In this document: in pieces, positions 1-7,367 of the stretch | How positions within the stretch are numbered: position 1 is the stretch's first letter | Layout of the letters: every line of letters begins with the position of its first letter | NCBI GenBank assembly: GCA_965242575.1 | Contig: OZ251461.1 | Coordinates: forward strand, 248,001-312,000 | Direction: 5' to 3' | DNA: 64,000 nt | Source of the DNA: JANQOH01 sp965242575 | Lineage (GTDB): Bacteria > Pseudomonadota > Alphaproteobacteria > UBA7887 | Made by a program: the position numbers and the translations under genes | Notes under the pieces: generated by a model | Seen by the model: only the letters and a program-made list of their open reading frames with translations | Database searches by the model: none | Told to the model about the DNA's origin: nothing

Positions 1-617
1 TGGTTGGGGCCGCGGTGGGAGACGGCCGCGCCGAGCGACGGCGTGCCCGGCGCGTAGCCGAACGCGCCGGAGGCCATCGATTCCTCCATGAACGCGCGCA
101 CCCCGCGCGCCGCGTCGAGCGGCGAGGCGATGGTCTGCTGCCCGACGGTGAACCACAGCGGGTCGTACCGCCGCCAGGCGAGCATCGCCGAGCGCAGGCC
201 GTTGATGTTGCGCTTGCCGCGGTCGAAGAAGTCCCACGTCCCGAAGAAGATGAAGTCGTTGTAGAACAGGCCGTTGGCGATCAGTATCGCGCGCCGGTCG
301 CGAGTCCCGCCCTCGAGCCGGTCGATGACCGTCCCCGGCGGCGCGGAGGATGCGCCGTAGTCTCCGGCGTCGAGTTGCAGCACCAGCCCGGCGCCGGCGC
401 TGACGTTTCCGTCCGGGCTGACGTAGCGCGGGAGCGGGCCGAAGAACGCCTTCTCCGGGTCGTAGCCGCGGGCGCCGGCGCCGACCAGCGCCTTGTCCTC
501 GCCCTCGGCGGCCTCTCCTTCCGCGGGCGGTTGGGCGTCTTGCTCCTGCGCCGGCGCGGGGCCGGCCGCGAGGGCGAGGCCGAACAGGCCGGCGGCGGCG
601 GCGTGGCGGTATGGCAC
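1..617 (-). CDS. Phosphate-selective porin O/P-like protein, N-terminal part (cut by window edge)
   Basis: The reading frame runs off the left edge, so only about 205 N-terminal residues are visible. It opens with a GTG at 617 preceded by a GAGG-type ribosome site, then a signal peptide ending in an AxA-like site before QEQDAQPP. The mature part has an acidic linker, then beta-strand-like segments (AGLVLQLDAGDYG, ILIANGLFYNDFIFFGTWDF, FTVGQQTIASPLD, RAFMEESMASGAF) that match the order seen in OprP/OprO-family barrels, where a first strand is followed by the GQ-x-PF/SLD region and a FMER-like motif. Such porins pass anions such as phosphate through the outer membrane. The family call is by motif memory; the barrel C-terminus is not visible. 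Confidence 0.7.
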   Translation of the reverse strand, partial: MPYRHAAAAGLFGLALAAGPAPAQEQDAQPPAEGEAAEGEDKALVGAGARGYDPEKAFFGPLPRYVSPDGNVSAGAGLVLQLDAGDYGASSAPPGTVIDRLEGGTRDRRAILIANGLFYNDFIFFGTWDFFDRGKRNINGLRSAMLAWRRYDPLWFTVGQQTIASPLDAARGVRAFMEESMASGAFGYAPGTPSLGAAVSHRGPN

Positions 618-729
618 GTATCGAGGTCCTCGTGTTCGGCGGCGTGCGGCGCGGCGCGCGGCCTGTCGCGGCGCGCCGGGCTTCGCCGTCCTTCGGTTTG
701 CCGGGCGCCGCGGGCGCGGCCCCGCCGGT

Positions 730-758
730 CGGATACCCCGCCCCGCCCCGCCGGTCAA
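730..758 (-). promoter_or_regulatory. Sigma70-like promoter for the OprP-like porin
   Basis: On the minus strand TTGACC (753-758) and TATCCG (730-735) are separated by 17 bp, about 110 bp upstream of the GTG start. It lies back to back with the plus-strand promoter at 767-795. Predicted only from hexamers and spacing. Confidence 0.45.
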
Positions 759-766
759 GTCTGCGC

Positions 767-795
767 TTGCGCCGCGCCGCCCGGCCGGGTATCGT
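767..795 (+). promoter_or_regulatory. Sigma70-like promoter for the first CCDC90/DUF1640 gene
   Basis: TTGCGC (767-772), a 17-bp spacer and TATCGT (790-795) lie about 45 bp upstream of the ATG at 842. The TTGCGC box with 17-bp spacing recurs in front of the two paralogues at 46214-46787, which supports it. Confidence 0.45.
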
Positions 796-841
796 CGCCG
801 CCATCGGCGCGCCCGCCCGCGCCCAACGGATGGAGGACGCC

Positions 842-1093
842 ATGCCCGGCGCCGCCACTTTCGACAGGCTCGCCGCCGCCGAGTCGATGGCGGGCGCGGG
901 GATCGAGGAGCCGCACGCCAAAGCCATCGCCGCCACTATCCGTGACAGCCGTGACGACCTCGCGACCAAGACCGATCTCGAAAACGCCATCACCGGTCTT
1001 GAAAGCCGCTTGCAGGCGACGCTTTATCGCGCACTGCTCATCCAGGGCGCGGCCATCGTCGGCGTGCTCGCCGCGCTCAAGATCTTCGGGTAG
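842..1093 (+). CDS. CCDC90/DUF1640-like small coiled-coil membrane protein (copy 1)
   Basis: An 83-residue protein with the layout of bacterial CCDC90/DUF1640 proteins, homologues of the mitochondrial MCUR1/CCDC90B family: an N-terminal helical head (FDRLAAAESMAGAGIEEPHA), a short coiled-coil stalk with the typical ATKTDLENAITGLESRL register, and a single C-terminal membrane anchor (YRALLIQGAAIVGVLAALKIFG). The ATG at 842 is chosen because GGAGG sits just upstream; an in-frame ATG at 830 has no such site. It is 27 bp from the next paralogue, so the two are probably co-transcribed. The bacterial role is unknown. A near copy of its leader and head recurs at about 1400-1495 and, inverted, near 8972. 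Confidence 0.75.
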   Translation: MPGAATFDRLAAAESMAGAGIEEPHAKAIAATIRDSRDDLATKTDLENAITGLESRLQATLYRALLIQGAAIVGVLAALKIFG

Positions 1094-1120
1094 CCCGCCT
1101 CGGCGGGGAGGATCGGAACG

Positions 1121-1378
1121 ATGAACAGAGCGACCGTCGACGCGCTCGGCGCCACCCGGACGCTCCGCGACGCCGGCTTCGAGGGCCGGCAGGCCGAAGC
1201 CGTCGCCGGCGTCGTCCGCGACGGCCGCGCCGGGTTGGCGACGAAGGCGGACCTCGACAACCTGGAGGCGCGCATGGAAACCCGGATCGTCGGCCTCGAA
1301 GCGCGCCTCTACCGCGCGTTGCGGTTACAGGGCGGCGTGATCGTCGCCATCCTCGCCACCGTAGAGTTCTTCGGGTAG
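1121..1378 (+). CDS. CCDC90/DUF1640-like small coiled-coil membrane protein (copy 2)
   Basis: An 85-residue paralogue of the upstream gene: head TLRDAGFEGRQAEAVAGVVR, stalk ATKADLDNLEARMETRIVGL, anchor LYRALRLQGGVIVAILATVEFFG. The ATG at 1121 follows GGGGAGG at good spacing. The protein should sit in the inner membrane with a cytoplasmic or periplasmic coiled coil and probably forms trimers as described for the family; that is family knowledge, not seen here. It ends just before a chimeric remnant of a third copy. Confidence 0.75.
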   Translation: MNRATVDALGATRTLRDAGFEGRQAEAVAGVVRDGRAGLATKADLDNLEARMETRIVGLEARLYRALRLQGGVIVAILATVEFFG

Positions 1379-1418
1379 CCGCCGCGCCGCCCGCCCGCCC
1401 CAACGGATGGAGAACGCC

Positions 1419-1574
1419 ATGTCCGGCGCCGCCGCTTTCGACGCGCTCGCCGCCGCCGGGTCGATGACGGGCGCGGGGATCGAGGAGCCGGGCGCCGTCA
1501 TCGCCTTCCTCGCCTCGCCGGGCGCGGGCGACCTCACCGGGCGGGCGCTCCGCGTCGCCGGCGGCTGGGCGTGA
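1419..1574 (+). pseudogene. Chimeric remnant: CCDC90/DUF1640 head joined to the C-terminal tail of a short-chain dehydrogenase
   Basis: Residues 1-27 (MSGAAAFDALAAAGSMTGAG onward to EEPG) repeat the head and upstream leader of copy 1 almost base for base. At about nt 1495 the similarity stops and the frame continues as IAFLASPGAGDLTGRALRV followed by AGGW, which is the standard last segment of SDR oxidoreductases (VAFLASP...ITGQ..xVDGGW). The SDR catalytic part is missing. The stop codon (1572-1574) overlaps the GTG of the next gene. It is best read as a recombination junction in which a CCDC90 gene lost its stalk and anchor to an SDR gene end; whether the 51-residue product is made is unknown. 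Confidence 0.65.
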
Positions 1575-1891
1575 CGGCGGGCGGGCGCGTGCCGGCGGCG
1601 GACGCGGAGGCGGGCCTGAGCGACGAAACGCTCTACGACCGCGCCGAGGCCGAAGGCGGCGAGATGTTCCCCATCGAACTGGCGGATCGGCTTCTGGCGG
1701 GCGAAAACCCCGTCATGGTCTATCGGACGTACCGGGGGATGAGCCGGACGGCGCTGGCGGAGACCGCCGGCGTGAGCGCCGCGCGCCTGGCGCGGATCGA
1801 GGGCGGCGAACGCGCCGACTCGCCGGGGGTTCTCCGCGCCATCGCCGGCGCCCTGGGCGTCGACGCCGGAGACTTGGCCCGCGGGAGCTGA
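1571..1891 (+). CDS. XRE-family helix-turn-helix protein, antitoxin-like
   Basis: A 106-residue protein. Residues 1-35 are an acidic lead (LSDETLYDRAEAEGGE), followed by FPIELADRLLAGENPVMVYR and a Cro/CI-type HTH (GMSRTALAETAGVSAARLA with RIEGGERADSP). The string ENPxxVxRxxRGxxxxxLA is common in alphaproteobacterial antitoxins that sit beside RelE/ParE toxins. No toxin gene is next to it here. The preceding frame ends in an SDR tail with a 4-base overlap, so this gene may have been the downstream neighbour of that lost dehydrogenase. It may be a solitary regulator or an orphan antitoxin. Confidence 0.6.
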   Translation: MTAGGRVPAADAEAGLSDETLYDRAEAEGGEMFPIELADRLLAGENPVMVYRTYRGMSRTALAETAGVSAARLARIEGGERADSPGVLRAIAGALGVDAGDLARGS

Positions 1892-1949
1892 CGGGCGGAT
1901 TTCGGAGTTGCGCGCGCGAGTTGTTCGCGACAGGTTTCCCATGCAATAG

Positions 1950-2252
1950 ATGAGCCGGAGGAGAACGACGCGCACCGTGCAGGCGGCGAAATCCGGGACG
2001 CGATTGGGCGACTACCGCGCGTTATGGATACAGGGCGGCGCGCTCGCCGCGTCGCTGGCCGCCGAGGTTAACGCCGGGGTGGAGAACATCGGCGCGCGGC
2101 GCCTGCACACGACGATGGAGCGCCTGCTGGAGGACGCCTCCTTCTCCGCCGCCGACAGGTCCGGCGCCACGGTGGTCTTCGACGCGGCGGCGGTGGAGAA
2201 GACCCTGGGCGACCTCGCCCGCGGCGCCGACCTGGGCAAGTTCATCCCGTAG
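1950..2252 (+). pseudogene. Chimeric remnant: CCDC90/DUF1640 anchor joined to the C-terminal tail of HslU
   Basis: The frame has two unrelated parts. Residues 21-36 (DYRALWIQGGALAASL) are the anchor start of a CCDC90/DUF1640 gene. From about nt 2058 to the stop the protein is the end of the ATPase HslU: AEVNAGVENIGARRLHTTME, then SFSAADRSG and DLARGADLGKFIP, matching the ENIGARRLHTxxERLL...DLSxFIL end of HslU, including the C-terminal residues that dock into HslV. The AAA+ core is absent, so it cannot work as an unfoldase. It is a second gene-tail capture in the same 1-kb stretch. Confidence 0.7.
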
Positions 2253-2287
2253 CCCGGCGGCGCCCCCCGGGACGGCGCGTGCGCGGC

Positions 2288-2842
2288 CTACACTATCTCG
2301 AAGAGGCGCGCCGCCATCGCGAGAAAGAGGGGCGCCATGAAGGCCAGAATCCACCTGAGCGCCTTGGCCTCCGCCTTGAGCGCGGCCATGTCGGTCTTGA
2401 GCACCGCAACGTCGGTCTTGAGCACCGCAACGTCGGTCTTGAGCACCGCGACGTCGGTCTGAAGCACCGCGACGTCGGTCTGGAGCGCGGCGACATTGGT
2501 CTTGAGTTCGGCGACGTCGGTCTTGAGCACGCCGACGTCGGCCTTGAGCACCGCCACGTCCGCCCTGACCTCGGAAATCTCCTCCTTGAACTCCGCCCTG
2601 GTTTCAAGGGCGTCGGCCTTGAGCTCCGCCCTAGTTTCGGAGATTTCCGCCTTGGTTTCGGAGATTTCCGCCCTGGTTTCGGAGAGCTCCGCCTTGAGCT
2701 CGGCGACGTCGGCCTTGCTGGCGACGCTTTCACGCACGGCGGAGTTCATCGTCGTGACGATGGCCTCCGCCAGCGACGGGGCCGCGCCCGCCGCCGTGAG
2801 CTCCCTGGTGGCCTTCAGTGTGTCGAGCGCCAAAACGGCCAT
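2288..2842 (-). CDS. Long-stalk CCDC90/DUF1640-like coiled-coil membrane protein
   Basis: A 184-residue member of the same family with a greatly extended stalk. Residues 1-45 are the helical head (LKATRELTAAGAAPSLAEAI), then a neck (ASKADVAELKAELSE), a region of ETRAEISETKAEISE repeats, and about nine copies of a seven-residue unit close to LKTDVAV, a perfect heptad for a coiled coil. A C-terminal hydrophobic anchor (LRWILAFMAPLFLAMAARL) follows. The ATG is preceded by AAGGAG. The stalk length is probably unstable because the heptads are encoded by near-identical 21-bp repeats. It stands alone between an HslU remnant and a porin terminator. Confidence 0.75.
   Translation of the reverse strand: MAVLALDTLKATRELTAAGAAPSLAEAIVTTMNSAVRESVASKADVAELKAELSETRAEISETKAEISETRAELKADALETRAEFKEEISEVRADVAVLKADVGVLKTDVAELKTNVAALQTDVAVLQTDVAVLKTDVAVLKTDVAVLKTDMAALKAEAKALRWILAFMAPLFLAMAARLFEIV
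2371..2570 (-). repeat. 21-bp tandem repeats encoding the heptad stalk
   Basis: A 21-bp unit resembling GTCGGTCTTGAGCACCGCAA (plus strand) is repeated about nine times with small changes, each unit coding one coiled-coil heptad (LKTDVAV-like). The middle units are nearly identical, so unit gain or loss by slippage would change stalk length in whole heptads without frameshift. Confidence 0.7.
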
Positions 2843-2923
2843 GTCCGAACCGCTCCTTTCCGGTCGCGCGGCCCATCCTATACCACGGCGGACGCCCGCG
2901 CGCCACCCCGGCGCCGCCGGTTA

Positions 2924-2957
2924 AGCGAAAGGGGGCGGCGGATGGACCGCCGCCCCC
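2924..2957 (-). terminator. Rho-independent terminator of the porin gene
   Basis: An 11-bp GC-only stem (arms at 2931-2941 and 2947-2957) with a short loop, followed on the minus strand by TTTCGCTT. It lies about 30 bp past the porin stop codon. Confidence 0.75.
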
Positions 2958-2983
2958 GGAAGAACCGGGCGTGAAAAGCCGGC

Positions 2984-4189
2984 TCAGAAGTTCAGGTAGA
3001 GGCCCGTGAGGCCGACGGTGGAGGTGTCCTCCACGCCGTTGATCGTCCAGGTGCCGCCGACCAGCTCGCCGTACCACTTGAGGCCCGGGGCGACGCTGTA
3101 GCCGAGCTGGACCGCCCAGGCGTCGAACTCGCTGGTCCCGACCGGGATGGCCGCGCCGTCGGCCGTCTTTCGGTCGGAGTCGCCGAGCTGAGCGCAGTTC
3201 GGCGTGCACTCGATTTCGGCGTGCGCGTATTGCAGCTCGACGCCGTAGGGGCCGAACGAATAGGCCGCGTCGAGGGCCCAGCCGCTATAGTCCTGATCCT
3301 GGTTCTGCGCCGCGGCCATGTCGCCGGCGTCCCACCACGTGCCGCCGAACTGGAAGCCGGCATGGCGGACGACGCCGCTGAGCTCGTAATAGCCGATGCC
3401 CTGCCACACGTTGTCTTGGGTGTCGGACACCTTCTCGATCGCCTCGTCGCTCTGCGCGCCGCTGAAGGAGGCCGCCACGCCGGTGCCGCCGAACTCGCCG
3501 TTCCACTGGACACCGTAGCCGATGATGTCCTTCCACTGGTCGTCCTTGAGGCTGGTCGGCCCCGGAGTCTGGCCGAAAAAGTTCGCGCGGTTGCTCGTCG
3601 TCGGCGTGTAGCTGACGCCGGCCTGGAAGCCGCCGACCACCGGCGTGTAGTAGGTGGCCTTCGGCGACTGGTCGAACCAGTAGGGGTTGATGTGGTTCGC
3701 GATGGCGCCGCCCGGCTTCTTCGCGTAGGAGTGGTAGGGCGTGTCGAGGCCGCCGAAGCCCTTGTAGGTGCAGGCGAGCAGGCACAGGTTCAGCCCCGAA
3801 TCGGCGCCGATCCAGTTGCCGAACTCCATCGACCCCCAGTCGCCCTTGAGGTAGAGATACTGCCGACCGGGGTAGCCATCGGTGGACAGCGCGCTCCGGT
3901 CCGCCGTGTTGAGGTGGATCTTCGCGCCGTAGGTCAGGCCGTTATCGGCGGTCAGCTCGCCGTTGAAATAGACCTCGGCGAAACGGCCGTTGACGAAACC
4001 TGCGTCGCGGCGCGTGCTCTCGTCGCCGGCGCTGCTGTCGGCGAAGCCCGCCTCGAACTGCGCCGCCATGCCGGCGGTGAGGATGGGAGTCCCCTCCTCC
4101 GACATCGACTGGATCGGCATGGCGGCGGCCCCCGTCGCCAGCGCCGACGCCCCGGCCATCGCGACCGAGCCCATCAGAAGCTTTCTCAT
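2984..4189 (-). CDS. Outer-membrane general porin (alphaproteobacterial type), intact
   Basis: A 401-residue porin. The start MRKLLMGSVAMAGASALATG is a signal peptide, cleaved near AAAMP. Then come amphipathic beta-strand repeats typical of Gram-negative porins (FVNGRFAEVYFNGELTADNG, YGAKIHLN, QYLYLKGDWGSMEFGNWIG) and a terminal aromatic residue in GLYLNF. The ATG follows GGAGGG at ideal spacing. It has its own terminator and a promoter region with a palindrome about 225 bp upstream that is shared with the broken paralogue at 7825-8289. The GFVNGR motif (nt 3984-4000) is the same sequence at which the paralogue was cut by inversion, so this gene could also serve as a recombination partner. 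Confidence 0.9.
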   Translation of the reverse strand: MRKLLMGSVAMAGASALATGAAAMPIQSMSEEGTPILTAGMAAQFEAGFADSSAGDESTRRDAGFVNGRFAEVYFNGELTADNGLTYGAKIHLNTADRSALSTDGYPGRQYLYLKGDWGSMEFGNWIGADSGLNLCLLACTYKGFGGLDTPYHSYAKKPGGAIANHINPYWFDQSPKATYYTPVVGGFQAGVSYTPTTSNRANFFGQTPGPTSLKDDQWKDIIGYGVQWNGEFGGTGVAASFSGAQSDEAIEKVSDTQDNVWQGIGYYELSGVVRHAGFQFGGTWWDAGDMAAAQNQDQDYSGWALDAAYSFGPYGVELQYAHAEIECTPNCAQLGDSDRKTADGAAIPVGTSEFDAWAVQLGYSVAPGLKWYGELVGGTWTINGVEDTSTVGLTGLYLNF

Positions 4190-4411
4190 TCGTTCCCTCC
4201 AGTATGGGGCCGGCGCGCGCCGGCCCCGGATCCTGCCCCGCGCGAAGCGCCCGGCCGCAGCCGGTCCTCCCCGAAGAGCGCGGCCCCATCGCCGCCGCCG
4301 CCCCGGAAGGCGCGCCGCAACGGAACCGTCATGCGTTCTTGATTATGCGGGGCGCCGCGGGGGTCAACGGCGGATCGGCCGAATCGACGGCGAATCGACC
4401 CTCGGCGCCAC

Positions 4412-4441
4412 ATTTTCGCAACGCTGTTGCAAATTAGCCAC
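4412..4441. promoter_or_regulatory. Palindromic element GCAAC-n3-GTTGC upstream of porin 1
   Basis: GCAACGCTGTTGC (4418-4430) is followed by AAATTAGCCACA. The same element is found at 8258-8289 at the same distance and orientation before the broken porin, where similarity ends at about the same base. It could be an operator for a dimeric regulator of both porins, or a recombinase-related site since it begins next to the stop codon of the recombinase gene. Confidence 0.5.
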
Positions 4442-5735
4442 AGTGGGGATGCGCCGGGGCCGCGCCGAGATACGCCGCCCAGTCCTCCATCAACGCGCGG
4501 CGGCGCTCGAACAGGTCGGTGCGCGCATAGGCCGCCTCGGTCCGGTCGCGCACCGCATGGGCAAGCGCCGCCTCCATGACCGCATGCGGCGCGTCCGTGC
4601 GCTCCGCCGCCCAGTCGCGGAACGTCGATCGGAACCCGTGCGCCGACGCCCCCGCATGGAGCGAGCGGACGAGTTTGGAGATCGTCGTGTCCGACAACGG
4701 CCGGCCCGCCCGCGCGCCGGGGAACACGAGGCCGCTCCCGTCGTCGAGCGCCCGCGCCTCGGCCAGCGCGTCCAGCGCGCGCCCGGACAGCGGGACGCGG
4801 TGGACGCGGTGCGCCTTCATGCGGCGGGCCGGCAGGGTCCACAGGGCGGCGTCCGCGTCGATCTCACGCCACGTGGCCAGCCGCGCCTCCCCGGAGCGCG
4901 CGGCGGTGAGAACGAGGAACTCCAGCGCCAGCCGCGCCGCGGGCCGCGCGCCGGACGCGCGCAAGGCGGCGACGAACGCGGCCGCCTCGCCGTGCGGCAG
5001 GGCGCGGTAGTGGCGTGCGCCGCCGCCCCGCCGGGGCAGCGCGGCGGCGATGGCCTCGCCGGCGGGGTTGTCGGCCCGCCAGCCCTGGGCGATGGCCCAC
5101 TGCATGACCTTGCCGATGCGCTGGCGCACCCGCCGCGCGGTGGCCGGCTTCTCGTGCCAGATCGGCGTGAGGACGGCCATCACGCCGGCGGTGTCGATGG
5201 CGGCGACGGAGCGCCCGCCGAGACGCGGGAAGGCGTGCAGCCGCAAGGTCGCGAGCCATTGCCCGGCGTGCCTTTCGCTGCGCCACGAGGGGCGGTGGAG
5301 GGCGTGGACGGCGGCGGCGGCCTCGGCGAAGCTCGGCGCCGCGTCCGTCCGTCCGCGCCCGCCGGCCCGCGGGTCGCCGCCGGCGCGCGCGGCGCGGCGG
5401 TTGTCGAGCGCCCTGGCGCGCGCCTCGGCGAGCGTGACCAGCGCGCAGCCGCCGAGACCGAGCGCGCGGTCGCGGCCCTGGATGCGCAGCCGCTGCACCC
5501 ACCGCCGCGCGCCGGAGGGGTCGACGTGCAGGTAGAGCCCGTTGCCGTCGCAATAGCGGCCCGGCCTGTCGACCGTCCGCACGAAGGCGGCGGACAGGGC
5601 GTTTTTCGGGTGGCGGCCCTTCTTGCGCCCCCTGCGCGCGCCGCCTCTGTCGTCCGCCATGTCCGGCATGTCCTGTTCCATGTCCAATTCGGGGACCGCC
5701 CCTCCAGGAATCCGATACCGATCCCTACGTAACAT
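4434..5735 (-). CDS. Phage-type tyrosine recombinase (P4-like integrase with arm-binding domain)
   Basis: Up to 433 residues. The N-terminal part (ALSAAFVRTVDRPGRYCDGN, then LYLHVDPSGARRWVQR) is the DUF4102-like arm-DNA-binding domain; a SAM-like core-binding domain follows (FAEAAAAVHALHRPSWRSER). The catalytic domain has the first Arg in LTAARSGEA, the HGFRSTFRDWA box (His-x-x-Arg) and the nucleophile region EAAYARTDLFERRRALM, where the Tyr in AAYAR fits. Starts at 5681, 5669 or 5660 (ATG) give a more usual N-terminus than 5735. No tRNA or phage genes adjoin it. It sits between an intact porin promoter and one of the inverted repeats that split a second porin, so it is the obvious candidate for the recombinase that flips that segment. 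Confidence 0.9.
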   Translation of the reverse strand: MLRRDRYRIPGGAVPELDMEQDMPDMADDRGGARRGRKKGRHPKNALSAAFVRTVDRPGRYCDGNGLYLHVDPSGARRWVQRLRIQGRDRALGLGGCALVTLAEARARALDNRRAARAGGDPRAGGRGRTDAAPSFAEAAAAVHALHRPSWRSERHAGQWLATLRLHAFPRLGGRSVAAIDTAGVMAVLTPIWHEKPATARRVRQRIGKVMQWAIAQGWRADNPAGEAIAAALPRRGGGARHYRALPHGEAAAFVAALRASGARPAARLALEFLVLTAARSGEARLATWREIDADAALWTLPARRMKAHRVHRVPLSGRALDALAEARALDDGSGLVFPGARAGRPLSDTTISKLVRSLHAGASAHGFRSTFRDWAAERTDAPHAVMEAALAHAVRDRTEAAYARTDLFERRRALMEDWAAYLGAAPAHPHCG

Positions 5736-6834
5736 GTCAATGATGGAAATGGATTATAGAAATACAGGTGCAGCACATCGTGTCATGGAGCAGCGCAACG
5801 GCGGTTTCGTCAACGGCCGCTACGCCCACATCTGGTTCAACGGCGAAGTGGCCGCCGACAACGGCCTGACCTACGGCGCGAATATCTACTTCGGCACCGG
5901 CCACGCCGGGTGGGCCAGCACGGCCGGCTTTCCCGGTCGCCAGTACGTCTACCTCAAGGGCGGCTGGGGGGAGATCCAGGCGGGGAACTGGATCGGCGCC
6001 GATTCGGGGCTGAACGCCAACCCTCTCCCGGGCGGTATCCTCAAGCAGAGGGGGAGTCCCGGCGGCGCTCTCGACACTCCGCACGGTTGGTACGTCAAGG
6101 TTCCGGCAGGCGGTCTTGCCACGAGCCACATCAACCCCAACTTTTTCGACCAGTCTCCCAAGGTCACCTTCATCACGCCGGCGGTCAACGGCTTCACGGC
6201 CGGCCTCAGCTACACGCCGGACAGCAAGCACCGGAGCTCTTACGCCACGCTGCGTAGTCCCATGACGCTTCCGCCCGCCCCGCGCGCCGGCAACTGGACC
6301 GATGTGTTCGGCATGGGCGTCAAGTGGACGGGGGAAATGGGCAGCACGACCGTCACGGCCTCCGTGGTCGGCGGGACGAGCGACGACGGCACCGACGCCA
6401 GCGGCGCGACTACGAGGCAAGGGCTCGGATTCTACGAAGCGACCGGCAGAGTCGACTTCGGCGGGATCACGTTTGCGGGCACCTTCTGGGATTTCGGCTC
6501 CGGAGAGGCGCCGGCGGGCGTCGCCCAGGACTGGACCGGATGGGGACTCGACGCGGCCTATTCGTTCGGTCCCTTCGGCGTGGAGGTCGGGTACGGACAC
6601 GCCGAGCGGACGCGGGTCGGCGGCGGTATGAACGACTCGAGCGAAATGGACGGCCTCGCTCTCAGCCTGGGGTACGAAGTCGCCCCGGGCTTGAACTGGT
6701 ATGGCGACGTAACCCAGATTACCCGCGACGTCGCCGGTTTCGTGTTCTCGGACACGAGCAGCTATGCCGGGAGGCCGTCGGACGGCAAGTACGAAGCGAC
6801 GGCGTTCATCACCGGCCTCACCGTCAACTTCTGA
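5734..6834 (+). pseudogene. Signal-less 3-prime part of a porin gene (silent half of an invertible porin)
   Basis: From 5794 on this is the mature barrel of a porin paralogous to the one at 2984-4189: NGGFVNGRYAHIWFNGEVAA, then YVYLKGGWGEIQAGNWIGAD, FFDQSPKVTFITP and a final GLTVNF. It lacks the signal peptide and first strand. Those are found on the opposite strand at 7825-8061, which ends in the same NGGFVNGR residues. The only in-frame starts here (ATG at 5734 or 5743) add an unrelated AT-rich leader (MSMMEMDYRNTGAAHRVMEQ) without export signal. The barrel itself has no stop or frameshift, so it appears preserved, not decayed. Inversion of 5821-7830 would restore a full porin on the minus strand. 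Confidence 0.8.
5794..5820 (+). repeat. Left inverted repeat / crossover site of the porin switch
   Basis: A 27-bp sequence that matches the reverse complement of 7831-7857 at 26 of 27 positions. The core GGTTTCGTCAACGGCCG encodes GFVNGR and is also present in the intact porin at 3984-4000 (minus strand). DNA just outside the repeat on the left is AT-rich, unlike the porin-coding DNA inside. Confidence 0.8.
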
Positions 6835-6861
6835 CCGAACGACCTCCCCAGGTCGCTATCG

Positions 6862-6892
6862 AGGGGCGGCGGCGCTGCCGCCGCCCCTTTCC
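6862..6892 (+). terminator. Rho-independent terminator of the porin 3-prime cassette
   Basis: An 11-bp stem (6863-6873 with 6877-6887), 3-base loop and TTTCCC lie about 30 bp past the porin stop. It has the same style as the terminator of the intact porin, so the cassette carries a complete gene end. Confidence 0.7.
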
Positions 6893-7367
6893 CTCCCGCA
6901 ATCGGGCGGGCCGGGACGAACGCCTTGGCGGGATCTCCGCCAACCCGGCAAGAAACGTATCCGCCGGAACGGGTTTCCGGACGCGCCGCCAATCCACGAA
7001 GGCTCGTTCCGCCATCCTCATGCAAACGCTCGGGATGTCCGAGCAGTCGCGCAAGGCCGTAATTCGCATTGCGCCGGGCTTCCTGTAGGCGGACAGCCCA
7101 TCGGCAATCCGGACGCTCTCGGCCCGATGGGCTTGCGCGTTCAGTCCTGCCCGCAGTTTCGGCGAAATCGTATCGTCCGAGAGCTGCCGCGCAGCGTCTT
7201 CACGATCCTACGCGCGCGCGCCGCACTGCCGCGAAAAGAGCCGCGCGGTGGGTCCGGCGAACACGCGATGCGTCGTTTTTCGCCGACCGGAAAACGGTAG
7301 AGCGCGTAGCAGGATGCTCACACCGAGTCCGTGCAAACAAGCCTTCACGCAGGCCGGCCCGTTGCAA
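6893..7367. other. Stretch with no convincing gene inside the invertible segment
   Basis: No frame with good start and family resemblance is seen. A minus-strand frame at about 6955-7190 reads MRITALRDCSDIPSVCMRMA in its middle and looks somewhat protein-like, but it has no clear start or recognisable family and could be a decayed gene that followed the small protein at 7368-7643. Confidence 0.4.

Noticed and set aside
6955..7190. Minus-strand frame with ITALRDCSDIPSVCMRMA as a toxin gene partner
   Set aside because: No start, ribosome site or recognisable family; recorded only as a possible decayed gene.
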